Positions 25,597-32,851 of a stretch of DNA of 64,000 nt are shown here, piece by piece (positions within the stretch are counted from its first letter, which is position 1; every line of letters starts with the position of its first letter). A program made the translations under genes and the position numbers. Under the pieces are notes generated by a model. That model searched no databases and was not told where the DNA came from. It saw only the letters and a program-made list of their open reading frames with translations. The stretch covers positions 1-64,000 of the forward strand of contig CAZYPN010000031.1 of the NCBI GenBank assembly GCA_964649085.1, read 5' to 3'. Source of the stretch: JADMJV01 sp964649085 (GTDB taxonomy: Bacteria; Vulcanimicrobiota; Xenobia; Xenobiales; JADMJV01).

Positions 25597-26751
25597 ATGC
25601 AACAAGCCCGGGTCACCCGCTTTTTAGACGCTCGCTATACCTCGACTCTGGATGAGGTGGCCTTGTGCAACCTGGCCTACGGGTCGCGCTTGCTGGCCCA
25701 GCCCGACAGTTGGGACAAATTACGCCAATTTCAGGTTGCCTGTCCGGTGCCACCGGGCGATTCCTGGTTGGAGCGGGCCCGCGACGCCCACGTGTTGGTG
25801 GCCGATGGAGACGACCCCCCCGATTTTGTGGTGAGGCTGCGTCAGGCGCTGCAGAACTATCTGGCTCGTTTCCAGCCCGATGGGTTGGGGTTGGTCGATG
25901 GCTCGGACTTGCAGTTGCTCGAGCGGGCCGAGTCGGTATATCGCAAACTGCACATGCCTTCCCCCTTCCAGGGCGATCCGCTGAAGGCGGGCCCCCTGAT
26001 GCGCCGACCGGAGCGCCTGGTCGATTTTGTTTTCGACCATACTCGGGCCTTTCTGCAAGACGACCTGCAGGGGGATAGCCAGGGGGTCGAGGTCGACATG
26101 GTGCGTCAGTTTTCGCAGCGGCCGGCCATGAAGCTGCGTTATGAGCAGCAGTTCTGCACCCCCCACACCAGTCAGCTGCGCGCCCGAGAATTGTTGCGCG
26201 TCCTGCCCGACGGTGGGCGAATCCTGGTATTGGGCGACGACGATCTGGTATCGCTGGCTCTGTTGCGACAACACCCCGAGTTGCGGGTCGACACTCTGGA
26301 GTTGGACACCGATCTGGTGGCTTTCCTCAAAGCCGAAGGCGGAGAACGCCTGACGGTCTTGGAATGCGATTTGCGCCAGGGAGTTCCCGAGGCGATGCGC
26401 GCAGCTTACCAGGTGGTGACCACCGACCCTCCCTACGCCGCCAACGGCATGCGCTTTTTTCTGGAGTGCGCTCGGGCCTCACTGGCGCCGGGCCCGCAGA
26501 GTCGACTGATGCTGACCACCTATCCCGGGCTGATCGAGTCGCCCGAACGGCTCTGGACCGATCTGAAGGAGCTGCAACTGCAGGTGTTGCAGCAGCATCC
26601 TCACTTCAGTCGCTACATCTACAATAACAATTACCGGGTGGAGCATCTGGCAGCCATGCGTCATCTGGGTTGTCCCTTGCACCCGACCACCGAACTGATC
26701 GGATTTCCTTTCCTCTATGCTCACTTCTACGAGATTGGCTGGAGATCGTGA
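25597..26751 (+). CDS. Branched-chain polyamine synthase BpsA-like aminopropyltransferase
   Basis: A 384-residue homologue of N4-bis(aminopropyl)spermidine synthase (BpsA, former DUF43). The known enzyme adds aminopropyl groups from decarboxylated SAM to spermidine to make branched polyamines. The C-terminal Rossmann domain shows ILVLGDDDLVSLAL (GDDD near residue 213), an acidic VDTLELD strand and the active-site TDPPYAANG near 275, the family signature. The N-terminal 190 residues match the family's extra domain only loosely. The stop overlaps the GTG of the MBL-fold hydrolase (GTGA). The best-studied members come from thermophiles, so the role here is open. Confidence 0.82.
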   Translation: MQQARVTRFLDARYTSTLDEVALCNLAYGSRLLAQPDSWDKLRQFQVACPVPPGDSWLERARDAHVLVADGDDPPDFVVRLRQALQNYLARFQPDGLGLVDGSDLQLLERAESVYRKLHMPSPFQGDPLKAGPLMRRPERLVDFVFDHTRAFLQDDLQGDSQGVEVDMVRQFSQRPAMKLRYEQQFCTPHTSQLRARELLRVLPDGGRILVLGDDDLVSLALLRQHPELRVDTLELDTDLVAFLKAEGGERLTVLECDLRQGVPEAMRAAYQVVTTDPPYAANGMRFFLECARASLAPGPQSRLMLTTYPGLIESPERLWTDLKELQLQVLQQHPHFSRYIYNNNYRVEHLAAMRHLGCPLHPTTELIGFPFLYAHFYEIGWRS

Positions 26752-27623
26752 TCGTCGAAGAGGGTCATTCCCTCCAGCTGCTCCCCAACGGAGGTTGGGA
26801 TGAACGCATTGTAGGCGTGCAAGTCGGCGAACTGGTGCGCAGTCACGTCCTCTTTGCTCGTGATCGGGTGGTGGTGTATGACACCCTGCTCGGCCCCCTG
26901 AGCGGCGGCTGGCTGGCCGATTTTGTGGCCCGGCAGCGGGGCGGGCGCCAGGTGGTCGTGGTGCTCTCACACTCCGATTGGGATCACTGTTGGGGCAATC
27001 AGTGTTTTTCCGCGCCGCTGGTGGGCAGCCACGAGTGCGCCCGTCGCATGCTGGGCGCGCCGGGCAGCCAGGAGTTGGCCCGCAAGCGCCTGGAACACGC
27101 CGACTATGCGGCCGTCGAGGTGGTGGCGCCGTGGCTGCGGTTCGAGGGCGACTTTGAGCTCGAAGGCGGCGACCTGCGGATGCAGTTTCTGGCCACTCCG
27201 GGTCACCGCCCCGATCACCTGGCGCTCTACCTGCCGCAGCTGCGCACCTTGCTGCCCGGCGACGCCGTGGAAACGCCCTTTGCATTGCTCGATGAAGAGG
27301 ACCCGGTGGAGAATTTCCGCGACATGCTGGACACGCTCGAGAAGTTGGCCGGGCTGCCCTGCGACTGGCTGCTGTGCAATCACGCTCCCCCCCAGGCCGG
27401 CAATCGGTTGATTCTGGACAATCTGGCCTACTATCGAAAGTGGCTGTACCTGGCCCGGGAAGGGGACTCGTTGGAGGCGCTGCTGGAGCGATTTCCTTTT
27501 CCAGGCGGCCCCGAGTTCTATCGTGACGAGCACCGGCGCATCGGCGCCGCCGCTCTCAAGGCAGCGCAAATTCTTCCAGCTGTTCCAGCAGAGCCGCCAG
27601 CCGCGGGGGCAGGGGAGCCCTGA
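26748..27623 (+). CDS. MBL-fold metallo-hydrolase
   Basis: A 291-residue metallo-beta-lactamase-fold protein. The metal-binding signature is SHSDWDHCWGN (residues about 73-83), a variant of HxHxDH in which serine replaces the first histidine. It is followed by ATPGHRPDHLALYLP, LLPGDAVE and the late LCNHAPP histidine. The GTG at 26748 overlaps the BpsA-like gene's TGA, so a longer upstream frame is rejected. Its last 68 bases overlap the convergent pseudouridine synthase gene. The substrate is unknown; coupling to a polyamine gene suggests, weakly, a related ester or thioester. Confidence 0.87.
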   Translation: MIVEEGHSLQLLPNGGWDERIVGVQVGELVRSHVLFARDRVVVYDTLLGPLSGGWLADFVARQRGGRQVVVVLSHSDWDHCWGNQCFSAPLVGSHECARRMLGAPGSQELARKRLEHADYAAVEVVAPWLRFEGDFELEGGDLRMQFLATPGHRPDHLALYLPQLRTLLPGDAVETPFALLDEEDPVENFRDMLDTLEKLAGLPCDWLLCNHAPPQAGNRLILDNLAYYRKWLYLAREGDSLEALLERFPFPGGPEFYRDEHRRIGAAALKAAQILPAVPAEPPAAGAGEP

Positions 27624-28248
27624 TCTGCAGCGGTTGCCCTCCCACAGGATGGGTCAGGGTTAACTGGCGTGCTGCCAGAAACATCTGTTGCAACCCCAAA
27701 ATGGCACCGGCCGCCCGGTTGTGGTCGCGGTCGCCGTGCTGGGTGTCGCCCAAAATGGGATGTCCGGTGGCCTTCAGGTGGCGCCGGATCTGCTGGCGGC
27801 GTCCGCTCACGGGTTCAACCTCCAGCAGCGAGTAGCGAGCGGTGGGGTAGCGCCCCACCTGCCAGGGCAGGCAATAGCTGCGCAGCACCGTCCAGCGGGT
27901 TTCGGCTGTTCGCCCATCGATGGGTTGAGAGCAGCCCGTGAGTTGCTCGGGAAAGTGGCCGCGACACAGGGCCAGGTAGCGTTTCTCGACGCGGCGTTGC
28001 TGGAATTCTCCAAATACCGTGCGCAGCACCGACAGGTCAAGGGCAAAGAGCAACACCCCGGCGGTGGCCTGGTCGAGGCGGTGACAGGGGTGCACCCGCA
28101 TCCCCAGCTGGCTGCGCAGTCGACGCAGACAACTGTCGCGCCCGCCGCCAGGGCGATCGACCTGAGGATGCACCAGCAGACCGGCCGGCTTGTCGACGGC
28201 CACCAGCCATTCATCCTGATAGAGAACCGCCAGGGTGCTTTTTGCCAA
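27556..28248 (-). CDS. RluA/TruC-family pseudouridine synthase
   Basis: A 230-residue RNA pseudouridine synthase. It has the N-terminal DKPAGLLVHP, the catalytic aspartate motif HRLDQATAGVLLFAL, the KRYLALCRGHFPE strand pair and SGRRQQIRRHLKATGHPILGD, all diagnostic of the RluA superfamily. The short length and lack of an S4 domain point to the TruC/RluC-like group that acts on tRNA or rRNA. The likely start is TTG 28248, 6 bases after the XRE gene stop, so the two form an operon. The 3' end overlaps the MBL-fold gene by 68 bases. Confidence 0.9.
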   Translation of the reverse strand: MAKSTLAVLYQDEWLVAVDKPAGLLVHPQVDRPGGGRDSCLRRLRSQLGMRVHPCHRLDQATAGVLLFALDLSVLRTVFGEFQQRRVEKRYLALCRGHFPEQLTGCSQPIDGRTAETRWTVLRSYCLPWQVGRYPTARYSLLEVEPVSGRRQQIRRHLKATGHPILGDTQHGDRDHNRAAGAILGLQQMFLAARQLTLTHPVGGQPLQIRAPLPPRLAALLEQLEEFALP

Positions 28249-28254
28249 GATCGC

Positions 28255-28515
28255 TCACTCTTCGCATTCACAGAGGTCCACCTCCTCGTTGGCATCGGCC
28301 TCTTCCAGGGCTCGGCGCACCATTTCCGACAGTCGCGGACGCAGCCTGCGGTCTTCCAGAGCCGTGGGTGTCGAGCGCGCCTTCTCCAAATCGGACAGGC
28401 GGTGCAATTTCAGGCCCAGGACGCGGGCCAGACGCAGCTGACTGATCCCGAGGTAGCTTCTGGTTCGGGACAGTTCCTGAGCCAGCGACGTTCTAAAGGC
28501 ATATCTTCCCTTCAC
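28255..28515 (-). CDS. Small XRE-type helix-turn-helix regulator
   Basis: An 86-residue protein with a Cro/CI-like HTH (about residues 10-45: ELSRTRSYLGISQLRLARVL then HRLSDLEKARSTP) and an acidic tail ending CECEE. The GTG start at 28515 is chosen for the GGAGG site 5 bases upstream; a frame extending to 28617 has no site. A small inverted repeat, GGTCC-N7-GGACC (28535-28551), lies just upstream of the start and could be its own operator. It precedes the pseudouridine synthase and diverges from the menaquinone operon. Confidence 0.78.
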   Translation of the reverse strand: MKGRYAFRTSLAQELSRTRSYLGISQLRLARVLGLKLHRLSDLEKARSTPTALEDRRLRPRLSEMVRRALEEADANEEVDLCECEE

Positions 28516-28534
28516 ATGTTCCTCCACGAAAACG

Positions 28535-28551
28535 GGTCCGTTTTTTGGACC
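28535..28551. promoter_or_regulatory. Small inverted repeat upstream of XRE gene
   Basis: GGTCC (28535-28539) and GGACC (28547-28551) flank GTTTTTT, ending 20 bp before the XRE gene start codon. The position suits an autoregulatory operator, but 5-bp arms are short. Confidence 0.3.
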
Positions 28552-28660
28552 TCTGTGGCGTGAGGGTAGCGGAGGGGGTACTTCCGGATGACTTCGCCAG
28601 AGGAAAAAGTTTGCCAAATTTCGTGCAAAGCATGGCGATTTCGTAGAGAAGGAACCCCTC

Positions 28661-28688
28661 CGGCATTGTGAAAGTTTTCACAATGCCG
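28661..28688. promoter_or_regulatory. Perfect 13-bp-arm palindrome with CRP-like core
   Basis: The 28 bp form a perfect inverted repeat: left arm CGGCATTGTGAAA, 2-bp centre GT, right arm TTTCACAATGCCG. The core reads TGTGA-N6-TCACA, the consensus of the CRP branch of the CRP/FNR family. It covers the candidate GTG (28668) and ATG (28683) starts of the prenyltransferase gene that opens the menaquinone operon, and abuts the ATG at 28689. It could be a repressing operator, a distal site for the divergent XRE gene, or an RNA hairpin hiding the start. No T run follows on either strand, so it is not a terminator. Confidence 0.75.
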
Positions 28689-29555
28689 ATGATCGCTCCG
28701 AGTGTGCGCCAGAAGCTTGCCCTCTTCATCGATTTGGTCCGGCTAGAGCAGACGCTGTTCGCCTTGCCTTTCGCCTATGCCGGCATGCTGCTGGCCGGTC
28801 GCGGATGGCCCAGCTGGACCCAGCTGTTCTGGGTTAGCCTGGCCATGTTTGGGGCTCGCACCGCCGGAATGGCCGCCAACCGCTGGATCGATTGGCATAT
28901 CGACGCCCTCAATCCGCGCACCGCTTCTCGGGCGCTGCCGGCCGGTAGGGTAGGGGGGTCGTCGGTGGTGTTGCTGGCCCTGGCCAGCCTGGGGCTGCTG
29001 GCGCTGGCGGCGGCCCAACTGAATCCGTTGTGCTTCCAACTGTGGCCGCTGGCCGCTTTCCTACTCTTGGGCTATAGCTATACCAAGCGCTTTACCTGGC
29101 TGTGTCATCTCTGGCTCGGCCTGGTTCAGGCCTGCGCGCCCATCGGCGGTTGGTTGGCCGTGCGCGGCGAGTGGGCTGCCACGCCGCTCTGGCTTGGGCT
29201 GGCCATCCTGACCTGGGTAGCGGGTTTTGACGTCCTCTATGCCTGCCAGGATTATGACCACGACCGAGCCCACCGGCTTCACTCCATTCCGGCTCGCTTC
29301 GGAATCGGCAGGGCCTTTCGTTTGTCCGAGGCGCTTCACGGCCTCACCCTGTTGTCCTTGATGGCGGTGGGCTACACTGCCGGGCTGGGGCTGGGCTATG
29401 CCACGGCGCTGCTGTTGATCGCCCTGTTGCTGGTCTATCAGCACCGCATTCTGAAACCCGATGACCTCAGTCAGATCCAGCGCGCGTTTTTCAGCGCTAA
29501 TGTGGGTATCAGTCTCACGCTGCTGGGGGCGCTGCTGTGGGAGTACTGCCGATGA
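28683..29555 (+). CDS. mqnP: UbiA-family prenyltransferase, probable MqnP
   Basis: A polytopic membrane prenyltransferase of 290 residues that should attach the polyprenyl tail to the futalosine-pathway naphthoate. The first aspartate-rich site is NRWIDWHIDALNPRT and the second is CQDYDHDRAHRLHS, both Mg-diphosphate binding. The N-terminus LALFIDLVRLEQTLFALPFAY matches MqnP/UbiA proteins. The start could be GTG 28668, ATG 28683 or ATG 28689; the conserved part begins just after the last, and all three lie in or beside a perfect palindrome. The next gene overlaps by ATGA, and mqnA and mqnC follow, which is why the menaquinone role is preferred. Confidence 0.88.
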   Translation: MPMIAPSVRQKLALFIDLVRLEQTLFALPFAYAGMLLAGRGWPSWTQLFWVSLAMFGARTAGMAANRWIDWHIDALNPRTASRALPAGRVGGSSVVLLALASLGLLALAAAQLNPLCFQLWPLAAFLLLGYSYTKRFTWLCHLWLGLVQACAPIGGWLAVRGEWAATPLWLGLAILTWVAGFDVLYACQDYDHDRAHRLHSIPARFGIGRAFRLSEALHGLTLLSLMAVGYTAGLGLGYATALLLIALLLVYQHRILKPDDLSQIQRAFFSANVGISLTLLGALLWEYCR

Positions 29556-30352
29556 CCGAAGTGATGAGTGTATTTGACCTGGCCCGACTGGCCCGCCAGC
29601 GCCGCCGCGCCCGCCTGTGGCTGCGGCCCGATGGCGCAGTGGACCTGCAACCCCTGGGTGGCCCCGAGCTGGGCAAGATCGAGCCGCACATTCGCGAGGT
29701 TCATTTTCACCCGCGCAAGGGGGAAGAACTTCAACAGACCTGGGAAACCCTGACCCACCTGCGAGGCTTGCATCCCGAGGCTCTGCTGCACGGGCTGTCG
29801 CCGGGTTGGGTGAGCCAGCACGGCCGCGACGCCCTCGATCGGGCCTGTGCGGCCGGCTTGCAACGCTTCTGCTGGTTTACTGGCGAACTGGGTTCAGCTC
29901 AGCATCCGGCCGCTCGGGGCTGGGAAGAACTGGCGGATGCCCCCGTAGACAAGATCGCCGTGTTCGTCTACGGTCCCGAACACAGCCTGGCCGACGCCGA
30001 ACAGCGCCTGCAGCAGCTGGCCCGGGCCAGTCGCCTGCGGCAGGTGTTGCCCCTGCCTCGGGCCGCAGGCGACCTGGTGCTGATTTCAGGAGCCACCACC
30101 GACGGTGTGCGCGATATCGAGATGCTGGCCTTCACCCGCAGCCAGCTCGACTCCCAGGTGTGCGTTCGGGCCAGCTGGGCGGCTTTGGGCTTCAAGCTGG
30201 CTCAAAGTGCGCTGGCCTTCGGCGCCGATGGCTACGGTGGCTGGGGCCTGGAAGAGCTGTTGACCTATACCTCGCGTTGCCGTCCTGCCGATCTGGTGAC
30301 GCTCGATCAGGCTCTGGCCGGAGCCGCTGAGGCCGGGATGGAGCCCGAATGA
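29552..30352 (+). CDS. MqnE/MqnC-like protein lacking the radical-SAM cysteines
   Basis: A 266-residue protein in the middle of the menaquinone operon. Its C-terminal part GFKLAQSALAFGADGYGG is nearly the same as GAKLAQLALSFGADDLGS of MqnC in this same operon, and the preceding barrel segment (TTDGVRDIEMLAFTRSQL) also follows the MqnE/MqnC pattern. The CxxxCxxC cluster that binds the iron-sulfur centre is absent; the equivalent N-terminal region is short and has no cysteine. It is thus a shortened, presumably non-radical paralogue. It may support another Mqn enzyme or be a replacement at the mqnE position. The ATG 29552 overlaps the upstream stop, and its own stop overlaps mqnA (ATGA both). 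Confidence 0.7.
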   Translation: MTEVMSVFDLARLARQRRRARLWLRPDGAVDLQPLGGPELGKIEPHIREVHFHPRKGEELQQTWETLTHLRGLHPEALLHGLSPGWVSQHGRDALDRACAAGLQRFCWFTGELGSAQHPAARGWEELADAPVDKIAVFVYGPEHSLADAEQRLQQLARASRLRQVLPLPRAAGDLVLISGATTDGVRDIEMLAFTRSQLDSQVCVRASWAALGFKLAQSALAFGADGYGGWGLEELLTYTSRCRPADLVTLDQALAGAAEAGMEPE

Positions 30353-31137
30353 AACTGGGTTGTCTCAGCTATATCAATGCCTTTCCGGTGACCCTGGGCT
30401 TGGAACTGGGCGAGGTGGAGTTCCAGGGTGAGAGGATCAGTGCCGAGCCCACCCGGCTCAATGCTTTGACGCGTCGAGGCGAGCTGGATATCACGGCCAT
30501 TTCTTCCATCGAGTATTTGAGTTGCTGGCAAACCTATCGGGTGGTGGAAGGGGTGGCCCTGAGCAGCCCGGGGGCGGTGCTCAGCGTTCGCCTGTTCAGC
30601 CGCATTCCGCTGGCCGAATTGCCGGGCCGGCGCGTAGCCGTGACCACCGCTTCGGCCACTTCGCGGGCGCTGCTGCAGATACTCATCCCCGGCATCCAGG
30701 TTGTGTCGCTTCAAGGAGCCCCGGAATTGAGTGAAGAGCAGCCCGCCGTCCTGCTGATCGGCGACCAGGCCCTGACCTCGCCATTGGCGGCACCCTACGG
30801 GCTCGATCTGGGCGAAGCCTGGCATCAACGCACGGGCTACCCTATGGTCTTTGCTCTGTGGCTGGCCCGGCGCAGCCTGCCCCACGGATATGCCGAAGAG
30901 GTGCTCCATCGATCGCGACGTTGGGGCGAGCAGAACCGCGACCGGGTGCTGCAGGAAGCACAGCTCCGAACGGGGCTGGCCGGCGACTTGCTCGACCGCT
31001 ACTATCGGGGGCTGCATTACTATCTGGGGGCTCGCGAACGCGAATCCTTGGAGCTGTTCTATCGCCTGGCTGGCGAGCACGGACTGGCCGAGGTGCCGCC
31101 CCAATTGCTGACAAAGGAGACGGTATGGAACGCCTGA
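30349..31137 (+). CDS. mqnA: Chorismate dehydratase MqnA
   Basis: A 262-residue periplasmic-binding-protein-fold enzyme that dehydrates chorismate to 3-enolpyruvyl-benzoate, the first step of futalosine menaquinone synthesis. Landmarks are LGCLSYINAFPVTLGLE at the N-terminus, ELDITAISSIEYL, VAVTTASATSRALL, LLIGDQALTS, WHQRTGYPMVFALWLARR and YYRGLHYYLGARERESLELF. No signal peptide is present, consistent with a cytosolic enzyme. ATG 30349 overlaps the previous stop, and the end overlaps the mqnC start by 13 bases. Confidence 0.94.
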   Translation: MKLGCLSYINAFPVTLGLELGEVEFQGERISAEPTRLNALTRRGELDITAISSIEYLSCWQTYRVVEGVALSSPGAVLSVRLFSRIPLAELPGRRVAVTTASATSRALLQILIPGIQVVSLQGAPELSEEQPAVLLIGDQALTSPLAAPYGLDLGEAWHQRTGYPMVFALWLARRSLPHGYAEEVLHRSRRWGEQNRDRVLQEAQLRTGLAGDLLDRYYRGLHYYLGARERESLELFYRLAGEHGLAEVPPQLLTKETVWNA

Positions 31138-32165
31138 GTGTGGAGCAGGGGCTGGCCCTGTTTGATCAGGACCTGTTGGAGTTGGGGGCGGCGGCCGACG
31201 CCGTGCGGCGTCAGCGGTTTCCCGAGGGCTACGTAACCTTCGTTCGCGACCGCATCATCAACTATACCAACGTCTGCATCACCTATTGCAAATTCTGCGC
31301 CTTCTATCGACCCCCGGGGCACGAAGAGGCCTATGTCAGGCCCAAGGCCGAGATCTTTGCAAAAATCGAAGAAATGTTGCGGCATCGCGGTACCACCGTC
31401 ATGCTTCAGGGGGGACATCACCCCGACCTCAATATTGACTATTATGAGGACCTGTTTTCCTCGGTCAAGCAGCGCTTCCCCGAAGTGTATTTGCATTCAC
31501 TGACGGCTTCGGAGGTCGACCACATCGCCCATCAATCCGGGCTGAGCCTGGAGGAAACCCTGATTCGGCTCAAGCAAGCCGGTCTCGACTCGCTGCCGGG
31601 TGGGGGGGCCGAGATGCTCGTCGACGAGGTACGCCAGAAGGTCTCCCCGCTGAAAGCCAGTGCGGACCGCTGGTTCGAAGTTCACGAAGTGGCCCATAGC
31701 CTGGGTATGGAATCGACGGCGACCATGGTGTTCGGCTTTGGCGAGTCCAACCTGCAGCGCATCCAGCACCTGGAAAGGCTGCGTCAGTTGCAGGACCGAA
31801 CCGGAGGCTTCCGCAGCTTTATCCACTGGAGCCTGACTCCCAACCACACCGGTATGCAGCGCACCATTCCCCCGGCCGGCCAGGAGTATCTGCGCATTCT
31901 GGCCATCGCTCGTCTCTATCTGGACAACTTCAACCACATTCACGCGGGGTGGGTTACCGAAGGGGCCAAGCTGGCCCAACTGGCCCTCAGTTTTGGGGCC
32001 GACGACCTGGGCAGCGTGCTGATGGAAGAACTGGTCAACTCGGCCACCGGCGTGGCCTATTCCTATAACGCTCCGCAGATCGCCCAGATGATTCGTTCGG
32101 TGGGCCGAATTCCGGCCGTGCGCGATAGCTGTTACCGCATCCTCGAAGTCCTCGAGGCGGCCTGA
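31125..32165 (+). CDS. mqnC: Cyclic dehypoxanthinyl futalosine synthase MqnC
   Basis: A 346-residue radical SAM enzyme that cyclises dehypoxanthinyl futalosine. The cluster ligands are Cys51, Cys55 and Cys58 in NYTNVCITYCKFCAFYR, the form typical of MqnC rather than MqnE. Other markers are MLQGGHHPDLNIDYYEDLF, LDSLPGGGAEML, HSLGMESTATMVFGFGE and WVTEGAKLAQLALSFGADDL. An AAAGGAG site lies 5 bases before ATG 31125, inside the end of mqnA. The gene's TGA shares one base with the next ATG (TGATG). Confidence 0.95.
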   Translation: MERLSVEQGLALFDQDLLELGAAADAVRRQRFPEGYVTFVRDRIINYTNVCITYCKFCAFYRPPGHEEAYVRPKAEIFAKIEEMLRHRGTTVMLQGGHHPDLNIDYYEDLFSSVKQRFPEVYLHSLTASEVDHIAHQSGLSLEETLIRLKQAGLDSLPGGGAEMLVDEVRQKVSPLKASADRWFEVHEVAHSLGMESTATMVFGFGESNLQRIQHLERLRQLQDRTGGFRSFIHWSLTPNHTGMQRTIPPAGQEYLRILAIARLYLDNFNHIHAGWVTEGAKLAQLALSFGADDLGSVLMEELVNSATGVAYSYNAPQIAQMIRSVGRIPAVRDSCYRILEVLEAA

Positions 32166-32851
32166 TGAACCAGGCCTCTGCGCCGCCGATGATCGCTCAG
32201 ATGTTCAACCGGATCCATGCCCGTTACGACCATCTGAACCGGGTGCTGAGCCTGGGACTCGATGCCACCTGGAGGCGACGGGCCGTCCGCGAAAGTGGTT
32301 TGGGCCCCGGCGACAGCGTGGTCGACCTGTGCTGCGGCACCGGCGATCTCAGCGCCGAACTGGCACGCTGTGTGGGGCCCAGGGGACGGGTGGTGGGCGT
32401 GGATTTCGCCGAACTGATGCTGCAACAGGCCCGCCTCAAGCTGCCCCAACTGGAATTCATCCAGGCAGACGTGCTTCAGGTTCCCCTGCCGGGTGGCTTT
32501 GACGCCGTCACCATCGCCTTTGGTCCCCGCAATATCCCCGACCTGCCCGGGCTGTGGCGCGAGGTTCGCCGACTGCTCCGACCGGGAGGGCGACTGGTGT
32601 CGCTGGAACTCACTCGTCCGCGAGGCCTGCTGGGATGGCTGCATGCGCTGTATCTGCGCTGGGTTTTGCCAGTCCTCGGGGCGCTGCTGGCGGGTGACGG
32701 ACCGGCCTATCGCTATCTGTCGAAAACCGTAGCCGCTTTTCTCGACCGCGAGGCCCTGAGTCAAACGCTGCGCGAAGCGGGCTTTTGCCAGGTGGAGTCC
32801 ATTCCGCTCAGCGGTGGCATTGTGACCATCCATCGAGCCGTGGCACCTTGA
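32165..32851 (+). CDS. ubiE: Demethylmenaquinone methyltransferase (MenG/UbiE)
   Basis: A 228-residue class I SAM methyltransferase that performs the last step of menaquinone synthesis. MFNRIHARYDHLNRVLSLGLD is the family's N-terminal signature, VVDLCCGTGDLSAEL is the SAM-binding motif I, VGVDFAELML follows, and AFGPRNIPDLPGLWREVRRLLRPGG and YRYLSKTVAAFLDREAL complete the pattern. Its presence at the end of the mqn genes supports the pathway assignment. The TGA overlaps the TTG start of anmK (TTGA). Confidence 0.95.
   Translation: MNQASAPPMIAQMFNRIHARYDHLNRVLSLGLDATWRRRAVRESGLGPGDSVVDLCCGTGDLSAELARCVGPRGRVVGVDFAELMLQQARLKLPQLEFIQADVLQVPLPGGFDAVTIAFGPRNIPDLPGLWREVRRLLRPGGRLVSLELTRPRGLLGWLHALYLRWVLPVLGALLAGDGPAYRYLSKTVAAFLDREALSQTLREAGFCQVESIPLSGGIVTIHRAVAP

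Noticed and set aside
28661..28688. Reading the palindrome as a transcription terminator
   Set aside because: No T run follows on either strand and it lies on the start of a gene, not after one.
30858..31124. Upstream extension of mqnC into mqnA
   Set aside because: The extension is mqnA read out of frame; AAAGGAG and ATG 31125 set the true start.
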